Assembly: GCA_027451265.1 (NCBI GenBank)
Contig: DAIDJT010000027.1
Span: 1-15,047 of the forward strand
Direction: 5' to 3'
Length of the DNA: 15,047 nucleotides
Source: Bacteroidales bacterium
GTDB lineage: Bacteria > Bacteroidota > Bacteroidia > Bacteroidales > VadinHA17
Below, in pieces: positions 1 to 7,406 of this stretch. Position 1 is the first letter of the stretch, and each line of letters opens with the position of its first letter. The translations under genes were made by a program, and so were the position numbers. The notes beneath the pieces are model-generated. The model ran no database searches, was not told the DNA's origin, and saw only the letters and a program-made list of their open reading frames with translations.

Positions 1-2
1 GA

Positions 3-27
3 AGATTTACAAATTGAGGGTAAATCT
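3..27. repeat. Inverted repeat just past the SNF2 stop codon
   Basis: Perfect 8-bp arms AGATTTAC (3-10) and GTAAATCT (20-27) are separated by 9 bases. The element lies immediately downstream of the minus-strand helicase gene. It could be a weak terminator, but the stem is AT-rich, the T-run on the minus strand lies before rather than after the stem, and the window ends here, so its role is uncertain. Confidence 0.35.
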
Positions 28-36
28 ATTAAAAAA

Positions 37-3006
37 TCAGTTAAGTATCTCAAGCATCTCATTTACCCCGAGGTCGCCAAGCGGATTGTTGGCATCGATG
101 AAAGTGCCGGCAAGCCGTGATTTCCGTTCCTGCAGACGCTGAATCTTCTCCTCGATTGTGTTGCCTGAAATGTACCGGTAAACGAAAACCCTCTTCTCCT
201 GGCCTATCCTGTGAGCCCTGCTGAGGGCCTGAATCTCCGATGCAGGGTTCCACCAGGGGTCGAGGATGAAGACATAATCCGCTTCGGTAAGGTTAAGACC
301 CACACCGCCGGCTTTGAGTGAAATGAGGAAAACTTTTATGTTTGCATCATTCCTGAAGTGGCCGATCACCTTTCCTCTCTCCCTGGTGGAGCCGGTCAGC
401 ATTGTGTAGCCGATGCCGTTCTTTTCGAGCCATCCCGGGAAGAGCTCCAGGTGTTTTACGAAAGATGAGAATATGAGGATGCGGTGACCTTCCGCAACCA
501 CGCTCGCAATGTTGTGCGTCACGGCGTCAAACTTGCCAGAGCCTCCCCTGTACCTCTCATCTGTCATCACAGGGTGGTTGGCAAGCTGCCTCAGCCTCAT
601 CAGACCCTGCAACACTATTATTGCGGATTTTTCAATGCCCAGTGACTCAATATTCTCAAGGATTGTATTTCTCACTGCAGATTTTTCCCTTTCGTACACT
701 GCCGCCTGATCCTCTGACATGTCGCATTGTATGACCTGTTCCGTTACGGGAGGGAGCTCGCTCACAACCATCTCCTTGGTGCGTCTCATGATAAAGGGCT
801 GAATTATCTTTCTTAGCCTTGATTCCTTTTCTTCCCCGATGTTCTTTTCAATAGGCCTTGCAAACTCCCTCCTGAAGAATGCGAGGGAGCCCAGAAGACC
901 AGGGTTTACGAAGTTAAGCTGTGCCCACAGGTCAGTGAGTGAGTTCTCAACGGGTGTGCCAGTAAGCACAAGCCTGTGTTCGGCCCTGAGCCGCATCACT
1001 GCCCTGTACAGGTGGGAAGACGGGTTTTTGATATGCTGGCTTTCATCAAGCACCACGTAAAAAAAGTTTACTGCCGTGAAGATCTCAATATCCTGCCTTA
1101 CAGTATGATAGCTTGACAGTATTATGTCATAACCTGTGAAGTGTGAGGCAGACCTGTGCCTTGCTGCACCGTAATGGATGAGGGTCTTCATTGAGGGGCA
1201 GAAGCGTCTTATCTCATTATGCCAGTTATGGCAGAGCGAGGCCGGTACAATGATCAGAGAGGTAGCCGGAGGAACATCCCTCCCGAAGAGAGTCAGTTGC
1301 CCCTTGTCAGTGCTTTCCCGGTCATTTTGCGGGCCGGCCGGGCCGGCCATCACCGCTTTCAGCTTTTCCCTGTTGAACATAAGGAGAGCGAGGGTCTGCA
1401 GGGTCTTCCCGAGGCCCATGTCATCGGCGAGGCATCCTCCGAGGTTGTTCGACTGAAGGAAATGGAGCCAGCTCATACCCTCAAGCTGGTAGGGCCTGAG
1501 CTGCGCATTAAGACCCCCTGGCGGGGGAAGCAGTGCGAGCCTTTCGGGCATGACCAGGTTCTCAAGTTTTGCACAGGTGTCACACTCTTCGCCGGAAACG
1601 GCTTCGCTGAAGATGCTGAAATGCTGCTTGTGCAGCAACAGTTCGTCATTATTGTCCTTCCCCATCTCGAACAGTCCACGGTATCGTGTGAACCATTCCT
1701 CCGGGAGAAGGGCAATGGTGCCGTCAGGGAGAATGTACTCCCGTATGCCATCCAGGATGTTCCGCCTGAAGCGGGTAAAGGGAATTGTGAAGGGTCCGAT
1801 GATCACTTCTGCCTTAAGATCGAACCAGTCATTTATTACCGTGTGACTGATTCTTATCTCTACCCGGTCAAGTGAATACTTCCGGTCAAGGCTTCCGGTC
1901 CGGATGATCAGCCCTGCCTCCTCCAGTTTTTCCCTGTTGTAGGTTACTGTTTCAATAAGGCTGTAAAGGGCTTCCTCTTCATCTTCGCCTGATGCCGGGG
2001 CGATAAAATGGATGCCATCATCACTTGTGAGGCCTGCCTCGTCAAGCACATTCATAATACTCTTCTCCCATGCCAGGTCGCGCTCCTTTCTCAGGAAGAG
2101 GAAGGCTCCGCCGTTGCTGGTAAAAGTGGTAAAATGCGTCACTTCATCAGGGAAATATATATCCCTGTCGTCATAGCGGAATTTGAGGATGGCTGCCGTT
2201 ATTCCGGTAAAAATGCGCTCCAGCGTCAGGAATGCCTTCATTTCAGCAGCTGACTGCTCTGATGAAAATCCGGTGCCTGTCACCCGGTGGTGGTTGATAA
2301 CCTGGAGAACGAAGGTGGAAAAGTATTTTTCAACGGTATTTTTTGGGATTATTATTTTATCCCTTGTAAGGAAAGGCTTGAGCTTTGCCCCTTCAATGTC
2401 CGAGATAAAGTGGATGATATGAGCTGCTCTTATTATACAGGGTTTGTTTGCCAGAATCTCAACCTGCTGACCACGGAGCCTGACGGGCCGGCCGGCGGCC
2501 TCCACTGTAAGGCTGTAACTGGTTTCTGCCGTGGTATGGTCAAACCTGAAAACCGGGTCAGCCTGGACGGGATTGACGGTCATCCGGTCCTCCTGATGCA
2601 AAGTGTTTACCCCTGACTTCTGAAGAAAAAGGGGTATCTCCTCCTTAAGGGCTATCTGCAGGCACTGGGCTATCCTTGACTCAATGAATGGTTTTATCAG
2701 CACACCGAATTCCTTTTCAGCCACATTTTCGAGAAACTCCTTGACATTGCGGTGTTTTGAAAAAAGCTTGAACAGGTTTCTGTCTGAATACTCGTTTACC
2801 AGCCTTACTGTCTCCTTCTCCTCGTTGTCAAGCCCTGACAGGGTAAAATTGTTGGGGAATGGTGAAAGCGCCTCACCGGTCGAGTAATACTCCCTGCCCG
2901 GCATTTTTTCAAGCATATAGGGCATCAGTATTGTACCCCACCTGCGGTGTTGCGTCAGTATCAGTGCAAAGAGCCTTTCACGGGCCTTTATTTCGGAGGG
3001 CTGCAT
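37..3006 (-). CDS. SNF2-family DEAD/DEAH-type helicase (Swi2/Snf2 ATPase)
   Basis: A 989-residue SNF2-type ATPase, expected to translocate on double-stranded DNA and remodel protein-DNA or polymerase-DNA complexes in the cytoplasm. The ATPase core fills the C-terminal half: Walker A in DDMGLGKT (Lys about 534), the DEAH-box variant VLDESQH (Asp about 654), LTGTPVENS (motif III), and in the second RecA lobe GGVGLNL and QALSRAHRIGQ (motifs V and VI). The N-terminal half (about 1-500) has no motif I can assign beyond a CDTC pair just before the core; this layout, with a long variable N-terminal region, is common in bacterial SNF2 proteins. The gene is monocistronic and divergent from the GH2 gene, with about 215 bp between the two starts. 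The specific target is unknown. The SNF2 assignment is firm; a RapA-like role would be a guess. Confidence 0.95.
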   Translation of the reverse strand: MQPSEIKARERLFALILTQHRRWGTILMPYMLEKMPGREYYSTGEALSPFPNNFTLSGLDNEEKETVRLVNEYSDRNLFKLFSKHRNVKEFLENVAEKEFGVLIKPFIESRIAQCLQIALKEEIPLFLQKSGVNTLHQEDRMTVNPVQADPVFRFDHTTAETSYSLTVEAAGRPVRLRGQQVEILANKPCIIRAAHIIHFISDIEGAKLKPFLTRDKIIIPKNTVEKYFSTFVLQVINHHRVTGTGFSSEQSAAEMKAFLTLERIFTGITAAILKFRYDDRDIYFPDEVTHFTTFTSNGGAFLFLRKERDLAWEKSIMNVLDEAGLTSDDGIHFIAPASGEDEEEALYSLIETVTYNREKLEEAGLIIRTGSLDRKYSLDRVEIRISHTVINDWFDLKAEVIIGPFTIPFTRFRRNILDGIREYILPDGTIALLPEEWFTRYRGLFEMGKDNNDELLLHKQHFSIFSEAVSGEECDTCAKLENLVMPERLALLPPPGGLNAQLRPYQLEGMSWLHFLQSNNLGGCLADDMGLGKTLQTLALLMFNREKLKAVMAGPAGPQNDRESTDKGQLTLFGRDVPPATSLIIVPASLCHNWHNEIRRFCPSMKTLIHYGAARHRSASHFTGYDIILSSYHTVRQDIEIFTAVNFFYVVLDESQHIKNPSSHLYRAVMRLRAEHRLVLTGTPVENSLTDLWAQLNFVNPGLLGSLAFFRREFARPIEKNIGEEKESRLRKIIQPFIMRRTKEMVVSELPPVTEQVIQCDMSEDQAAVYEREKSAVRNTILENIESLGIEKSAIIVLQGLMRLRQLANHPVMTDERYRGGSGKFDAVTHNIASVVAEGHRILIFSSFVKHLELFPGWLEKNGIGYTMLTGSTRERGKVIGHFRNDANIKVFLISLKAGGVGLNLTEADYVFILDPWWNPASEIQALSRAHRIGQEKRVFVYRYISGNTIEEKIQRLQERKSRLAGTFIDANNPLGDLGVNEMLEILN

Positions 3007-3086
3007 CTGTAAAACAAATAAACCTGCAATTTTGAAATTCCCCGGCTAAATTCAAATAGCATACTATAAATAAATATTCAACCGGT

Positions 3087-3168
3087 GCAGGTAAATGTTT
3101 CCGTGACTTCTTTCTGTTTTACCTGCTGATGATGAATGGCATGCGGCATTAATGCAGTCCATGCGGCA
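3087..3168. repeat. Repeat-rich divergent intergenic region (9-bp inverted repeat and 9-bp direct repeat)
   Basis: The spacer between the helicase and GH2 starts (3007-3223) contains a perfect 9-bp inverted repeat, GCAGGTAAA (3087-3095) and TTTACCTGC (3118-3126), with a 22-base spacer. It also contains a 9-bp direct repeat, CATGCGGCA, at 3140-3148 and 3160-3168, exactly 20 bp apart, so the two copies face the same side of the helix. A 7-of-8 match to the Bacteroidota -7 box, TATCTTTC, is at 3189-3196, well placed for the GH2 start at 3224. I see no matching -33 TTTG. Regulator binding is inferred from symmetry and position only. Confidence 0.35.
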
Positions 3169-3223
3169 GTGCGAAAGGAATATTTTAATATCTTTCCGTT
3201 CTTGTTTATTCAGACAATTGAAG

Positions 3224-5929
3224 ATGAAAAGAGCCTTAGTAATCAGCTATATTTTGACATTGACGCTCCTGGCTTCCTCTCAGGAGACACCGCTGACAAC
3301 CGGATGGAGGGCAATACGCGCATCGGAGGTAACGATTGACGGAGGCCGGCTTACAACAGCTGACCCTGACCCGGCGGGCTGGATGAATGCCACTGTACCA
3401 GGAACCGTGCTGACCACCCTGGTCAATAACGGTCAGGTGCCTGATCCCTGGTACGGCATGAATAACGAAAAGATCCCCGATATATGGAACGCGGGACGCG
3501 ATTATTACACCTACTGGTTCTTTACAAGGTTCACCATTCCGGAACTTGACTCTACACGCCAGGTATGGCTCAAATTCAGGGGAATAAATTACAGGGCGGA
3601 GATATGGCTTAACGGAACGCTCCTGGATGACACCATCCGGGAAGGAATGTTTATCCGGAGGAAATTCAATGTCACGGCCCTCCTGAATCGTCAGGGGTAT
3701 AACCGCCTGGCTGTCAGGGTAGAGCCTCCTCTCAATCCGGGGAATCCCAACGGAGGCCAGGGTGGCGACGGAACAATTGGCCGCGATGTGACGATGCAGT
3801 TCACCCCGGGGTGGGACTGGATACAGCCGGTAAGGGACAGGAACACCGGTATCTGGGATGCGGTCACAATAGAAGTGACAGGTGACATTGACGTCAGGGA
3901 CGGCTATGCCCGGACGAGGGTGCCTGGCGCCCGTCTGCCCGGAGAGCTTCAGGACCCGGCTTTTGTAACTTTCTCAGCCGAGCTCGTCAATCCTACAGAC
4001 AGACTGGTGGAAGGGGAGGTTACCGTTTCATTCATGGGATCAACTGACAAAAAGAAGATGAAGCTGGAGCCCCGCAGCAGTGTGACATATAAATTCCCGG
4101 AAATGAAACAGACTGACCCGCGGATCTGGTGGCCAAACGGAATGGGTCAGCCATCACTTTATCCTGCGGTGATCACCTTCAATGACAAAAAGGGCAACAC
4201 TCTTGACAGGGAAGACCTGATGTTCGGTTTCCGTGAGGCCGGGAGCTATTTCGATGATTCAACCGGGGCGCGTGTCTTCACCATAAACGGTCAGAAGCTT
4301 TTTGTGAGGGGCGCCAACTGGATCGCATCTGACGGGATGCTCCGCCTCAGTCCTGCCAGGTACGAGGCCGAGGTGAAAATGCATGCGGAGATGAACATGA
4401 ATATGATAAGGGTCTGGGGCGGATCAATCACCGAAAGGCCTGAGTTCTATGATGCCTGTGACAGGAACGGCATACTGGTGTGGCAGGACCTGTGGATCAC
4501 CGGCGACTGCAACGGAAGGTGGCTTGATACGGTCAGAAAAGCTGACAGCCAGGAGGTACGGCGGATGTACCCTGATGACGATTCGCTCTTTCTTCGTTCA
4601 GTGGATGATCAGCTCAGGATGCTGAGAAATCACCCGTCACTCTATATTATTTGCGGGGGCAACGAGTTCCCGCCGCCGGCGGAGCTTGACACCCTTATCC
4701 GCAGGAAGCTGGAGGCGTTTAAAGGATCACACATTTACCTCAGTGAGTCAACCTCTCCGGAACTGCTGCACAATACAATCGGCGGGACGGCTGACGGGCC
4801 ATATAACATCAGGGAACCGCTCTGGTTTTTTACGGAGAAATGGCATCCGTTCAATCCGGAGATCGGGTCAGTGGGTTTGCCCAACATGGAAGGGCTGACC
4901 AGGATGATGGATGAGAAGGATCTCGTGGTGCCCTCCGGCAGGGAAGTGAACGAGGTCTGGCGGTACCACAAGTATATGGGTTATGGAGGGATGATTGAGA
5001 AGCTTGGGGAACCATCCGGCATGGCTGATTTCGTGCGGAAGGCACAGTTGCTGAATTTTGAGCAGTACCGGGCCATGGCTGAGGGTTATACCTCGCGGAT
5101 GTGGGACTGGTACACCGGTTTCCTTGTCTGGAAGAGTCAGAACCCGTGGCCTGCGCTCAAGGGGCAGTTTTACGACTGGTTTCTTGATCAGAACGCCGGT
5201 TTTTACGGGTTCAGGCATGGCACCGTACCTGTGCACCTGATGTTCAATCCGGTTGATTCGGCGATATATGTTGTCAACTCCACACCCAAGGAACGCAAGG
5301 GACTGAGACTGGAGGCAAAGCTGACCGATGAATACGGGAAGGAGATATGGAAGAAGGCTGAGGAGAGGGCTGTTGAGGGATACAGCATCACAAAGGTCTG
5401 GGAACCTGACCTTGGCGGTTCCACGGCTGGTGCTCTGGGCGGGACTCAGGGCGGTACCCGGGACGGTGGTCAGGGAAGTGCTCTGGGCGGTGCTCAGGCT
5501 GAAGGTCAGTCCGGAACCGGGACCGGTGTTCAGTTCCTGAAGCTACGGATCACGTATGTTTCAACGGGGCTGCCGCTTGATGACAACACCTACTGGTTCC
5601 CGCGCAATGGTGCAAGAGCCAGCCTCACCTCACTGCCCGGGGCAAAGGTTGTTGGCCAGATGATGAAGGGAAACAATGGCAAGTACACCGTTGATCTTGC
5701 CAACAGCGGAACCGTGGCGGCATTTTTCGTTCGCATGAAGGTTATACGTGCCACTGACGGTGAAATGATTTCACCGGTATTTCTGGATGATAACTACATA
5801 GTCCTGCTTCCCGGTGAGAGGAAGACAATCCAGGTTGATGTGACCGATGTGAGGGAGGATGAACGCAATACCCCGTTGCTGCTGCACCTGGAAGGGTTCA
5901 ACCTGCAGCCGGTGATTGTCAGGCTTTAG
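3224..5929 (+). CDS. Secreted GH2 beta-mannosidase-like glycosidase, plant endo-beta-mannosidase type
   Basis: A 901-residue glycoside hydrolase of family 2, expected to cleave a beta-mannoside or related beta-linked sugar by the retaining mechanism outside the cytoplasm. I chose the ATG at 3224 over the in-frame ATG at 3152 because it begins a clean signal peptide (MKRALVISYILTLTLLASS, likely cut before QE), whereas the upstream extension would bury it. Order of domains: galactose-binding-like beta domain (about 25-200), Ig-like domain (about 200-320), TIM barrel (about 320-620), then C-terminal beta domains. The acid/base is Glu481 in ICGGNEFPP and the nucleophile is Glu546 in FNPEIGSVGLPN. 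The segments WQDLWITGD and FLVWKSQNPWPALKGQFYD match what I remember of plant mannosylglycoprotein endo-beta-mannosidase better than exo-mannosidases or LacZ. A Gly/Thr/Gln-rich low-complexity stretch lies at about residues 730-768. No SusC/SusD genes are nearby, so the substrate is not indicated by context. Confidence 0.9.
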   Translation: MKRALVISYILTLTLLASSQETPLTTGWRAIRASEVTIDGGRLTTADPDPAGWMNATVPGTVLTTLVNNGQVPDPWYGMNNEKIPDIWNAGRDYYTYWFFTRFTIPELDSTRQVWLKFRGINYRAEIWLNGTLLDDTIREGMFIRRKFNVTALLNRQGYNRLAVRVEPPLNPGNPNGGQGGDGTIGRDVTMQFTPGWDWIQPVRDRNTGIWDAVTIEVTGDIDVRDGYARTRVPGARLPGELQDPAFVTFSAELVNPTDRLVEGEVTVSFMGSTDKKKMKLEPRSSVTYKFPEMKQTDPRIWWPNGMGQPSLYPAVITFNDKKGNTLDREDLMFGFREAGSYFDDSTGARVFTINGQKLFVRGANWIASDGMLRLSPARYEAEVKMHAEMNMNMIRVWGGSITERPEFYDACDRNGILVWQDLWITGDCNGRWLDTVRKADSQEVRRMYPDDDSLFLRSVDDQLRMLRNHPSLYIICGGNEFPPPAELDTLIRRKLEAFKGSHIYLSESTSPELLHNTIGGTADGPYNIREPLWFFTEKWHPFNPEIGSVGLPNMEGLTRMMDEKDLVVPSGREVNEVWRYHKYMGYGGMIEKLGEPSGMADFVRKAQLLNFEQYRAMAEGYTSRMWDWYTGFLVWKSQNPWPALKGQFYDWFLDQNAGFYGFRHGTVPVHLMFNPVDSAIYVVNSTPKERKGLRLEAKLTDEYGKEIWKKAEERAVEGYSITKVWEPDLGGSTAGALGGTQGGTRDGGQGSALGGAQAEGQSGTGTGVQFLKLRITYVSTGLPLDDNTYWFPRNGARASLTSLPGAKVVGQMMKGNNGKYTVDLANSGTVAAFFVRMKVIRATDGEMISPVFLDDNYIVLLPGERKTIQVDVTDVREDERNTPLLLHLEGFNLQPVIVRL

Positions 5930-5941
5930 CTTTGGATTCCG

Positions 5942-5973
5942 GCTGGCCGGGCCTGTGTTCTTGTATGGCCGGC
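5942..5973. terminator. Possible hairpin between convergent genes
   Basis: In the 48-bp gap between the GH2 stop and the regulator stop, GCTGGCC (5942-5948) can pair as RNA with GGCCGGC (5967-5973), giving seven pairs with one G-U. There is no clear T-run on either side. The position suits a shared terminator, but the evidence is weak. Confidence 0.3.
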
Positions 5974-5977
5974 GTTC

Positions 5978-6673
5978 TTACCCTTTACGGCTTATCTCCT
6001 CAAGCCGCGGGAGGTTTAATATTGCAATGCTTTTTTCAGACAGGCTGATCAGCCCGTCTTTCTCGAAACTTTTCAGCACCTTGACAGCACCCTCGGTGGA
6101 GATGCCTGCGAAATCTGCCAGCTCACGCCGTGAGAGATGCCTGAAGAGATCCTCGCCACCGAAGTTCTCCGGTGCCAGGCTCAGAAGAACAGTTGCCATG
6201 CGCCCGTTGGTCTGCTGGTGCAGTACATTGTCCAGTGAGGTATAGAGCAACGTGTTGTGCTCACAGTACCGCCTGATGATGCTGAAGGCAAAAGACCCGT
6301 TCTGCTTAACCAGTGCTGCTATCGCCTCTTTTTCAATCAGGAATCCTGTCGTCCCGGTAACGGCCACCACCGAGTAACCGAAGGTATTGCGGTTGAAAAC
6401 AGCTGACAGGCCGACCATCTCACCCGGACGGATTATGCGAAGGTTAAAGTCGCGGCCGTTGCTTCCTTCTATATACTGCCTTGAAAACCCGTTGACAATA
6501 AAGAGCACATAGGAGGCAAAAGCTCCCTGCTTGGCGAGGTTCTCTCCCCGCCTGAAAGCGACCTGGACCCGGCTCTCACGCACAAGCGCCGTCTCCTCGG
6601 GAGTGAGGGCCGAGAAACAGGGCAGGGTGATGTCACATACAAATCCCTTGTCAGTGTTGCTTAGTGTCTTCAT
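5978..6673 (-). CDS. Crp/Fnr-family transcriptional regulator
   Basis: A 231-residue regulator with a cyclic-nucleotide-binding-type beta-roll (about 20-120), a long dimer helix (about 125-155) and a C-terminal winged helix-turn-helix; the HTH runs over about residues 181-209 (SRRELADFAGISTEGAVKVL). Such proteins bind palindromic DNA as dimers and respond to a small molecule or redox state. It has three cysteines, Cys13, Cys19 and Cys137. This is not the four-Cys Fe-S pattern of E. coli FNR, although two are N-terminal and one lies near the dimer helix. The Arg/Glu residues that bind cAMP in E. coli CRP are not evident, so the ligand is unknown. It is divergent from the OsmC gene and the thiol-redox genes and convergent with GH2. 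A perfect -7 box and a 22-bp palindrome lie just upstream, so autoregulation is plausible. Confidence 0.9.
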   Translation of the reverse strand: MKTLSNTDKGFVCDITLPCFSALTPEETALVRESRVQVAFRRGENLAKQGAFASYVLFIVNGFSRQYIEGSNGRDFNLRIIRPGEMVGLSAVFNRNTFGYSVVAVTGTTGFLIEKEAIAALVKQNGSFAFSIIRRYCEHNTLLYTSLDNVLHQQTNGRMATVLLSLAPENFGGEDLFRHLSRRELADFAGISTEGAVKVLKSFEKDGLISLSEKSIAILNLPRLEEISRKG

Positions 6674-6689
6674 GCTGTAAGGTGAGATG

Positions 6690-6697
6690 CAAATTTA
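6690..6697 (-). promoter_or_regulatory. Bacteroidota -7 box of the Crp/Fnr-like gene
   Basis: On the minus strand the sequence reads TAAATTTG, a perfect match to the TAnnTTTG -7 consensus of Bacteroidota housekeeping promoters. It predicts a short leader of roughly 10 bases before the start at 6673. I find no TTTG at the usual -33 distance, which would fit an activator-dependent promoter. Confidence 0.5.
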
Positions 6698-6729
6698 AGA
6701 AATTAGGGCTATTAATTCGCTTTAATGCC

Positions 6730-6751
6730 AACATCTGGAAAATCAGATGTT
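6730..6751. promoter_or_regulatory. 22-bp palindrome, candidate Crp/Fnr-type operator
   Basis: Perfect arms AACATCTG (6730-6737) and CAGATGTT (6744-6751) flank a 6-base AT-rich centre (GAAAAT). The 22-bp length and 6-base centre have the geometry of CRP-family sites. It sits in the divergent region between the regulator and osmC, centred about 56 bp upstream of the start point predicted from the regulator's -7 box. That the neighbouring regulator binds it is inference. Confidence 0.5.
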
Positions 6752-6774
6752 TAACATTACCGGGCCGGATTACG

Positions 6775-6790
6775 ACAACTTTTTTGTTGT
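6775..6790. repeat. Short inverted repeat with T6 centre
   Basis: Arms ACAAC and GTTGT surround six T residues in the regulator/osmC intergenic region. It could be a second protein-binding site or a minor hairpin. The arms are only 5 bp, so chance occurrence is possible. Confidence 0.25.
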
Positions 6791-6855
6791 TGCATTTCAA
6801 TCCTGGTCATGAAACAGCCGGGGCCTTCAACTGCCGTGACAGCCATTCCCATGTC

Positions 6856-6863
6856 TAATTTTG
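6856..6863 (+). promoter_or_regulatory. Bacteroidota -7 box of the osmC-like gene
   Basis: TAATTTTG matches the TAnnTTTG -7 consensus perfectly and predicts a leader of about 14 bases before the ATG at 6883. No -33 TTTG or TTG is visible at the normal 19-21 base spacing. This is the best promoter candidate for osmC and perhaps for the redox genes downstream. Confidence 0.5.
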
Positions 6864-6882
6864 CGGGAAACTAAAAGCAACG

Positions 6883-7296
6883 ATGAGACACGAGGTACAG
6901 GCTGCCTGGAAAGGCAAAATGAAATTTGATACAGAAGTAAATGGTCATCACTTTTTCATGGATCATGGTAGTGAGAATGGCGAAAACAGCGGGCCGCGCC
7001 CGAAACCACTCATGCTTGCAGCCCTGGCAGGGTGCACCGGGATGGACGTCATCTCGATCATGCAGAAAATGAGACAGGAAATTGAATACTTCAATGTTGT
7101 GGTGGAAGGTGATACCGAAGCGGAGCATCCCAATGCATATTTTAAGATGCACATAATATATGAGTTCAGGGGTAAAGACCTGGAGATGGAGAAGATTGAG
7201 AAGGCAATCAGCCTCTCGATGGAACGCTATTGCGGTGTATCGGCCGTCTACCGGAAAGCCGGGATTGAGATGACGCATGAGGTAAGGATGGTTTGA
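6883..7296 (+). CDS. OsmC/Ohr-family peroxide-detoxifying protein
   Basis: A 137-residue protein of the OsmC/Ohr superfamily, the normal size for the family. Members of the superfamily reduce organic hydroperoxides with two cysteines and a dithiol (usually lipoyl) reductant. The two family cysteines are visible: Cys51 in LAALAGCTGMDV and Cys117 in ERYCGVSAV, each at the head of its helix. The pattern GCTGMDV plus YCGVS is closer to the general OsmC (YhfA-like) branch than to true Ohr, so peroxidase activity is likely but not certain. No signal peptide, so cytoplasmic. It is divergent from the Crp/Fnr-like regulator and 110 bp upstream of the thioredoxin genes, consistent with a thiol-redox role. 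Confidence 0.92.
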   Translation: MRHEVQAAWKGKMKFDTEVNGHHFFMDHGSENGENSGPRPKPLMLAALAGCTGMDVISIMQKMRQEIEYFNVVVEGDTEAEHPNAYFKMHIIYEFRGKDLEMEKIEKAISLSMERYCGVSAVYRKAGIEMTHEVRMV

Positions 7297-7306
7297 GGAC
7301 AATATT

Positions 7307-7348
7307 GAATTGCGATTTGCGAATTGCGAAGTGAGAATTCTGATTATT
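7307..7348 (+). repeat. Three imperfect 14-bp repeats between osmC and the thioredoxin genes
   Basis: GAATTGCGATTTGC, GAATTGCGAAGTGA and GAATTCTGATTATT follow one another with a 14-bp period. The same TTGAATTGCG string recurs in the intergenic space upstream of copA (14281-14290), so it may be a fragment of a dispersed intergenic repeat. No clear promoter box precedes the gene at 7407, so the downstream genes may be read through from osmC. Confidence 0.4.
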
Positions 7349-7406
7349 TGAGGACCCAATGATCAGTCTTGCGGTCAGGAAAAAGTAAACAATAAAAAAC
7401 AAGAAT

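Noticed and set aside
1219..1875. 218-codon plus-strand frame inside the helicase gene
   Set aside because: It is antisense to conserved SNF2 motifs and its translation has no recognisable domain; it is a shadow of the real gene.
37..3006. Helicase as part of a phage-defence system
   Set aside because: No methylase, nuclease, PLD or other defence partner is next to it; the neighbours are metabolic, so a defence role is unsupported.
3152..3223. Upstream in-frame start of the GH2 gene at 3152
   Set aside because: The 24 added residues are polar and would precede the signal peptide; the ATG at 3224 gives a proper signal sequence, and a candidate -7 box lies between the two starts.
6871..7359. 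162-codon minus-strand frame over osmC
   Set aside because: Fully antisense to a clear OsmC protein and its translation shows no family pattern.
7321..7406. Separate promoter for the thioredoxin operon
   Set aside because: I found no TAnnTTTG match in this gap; read-through from osmC or an alternative sigma factor is equally possible.
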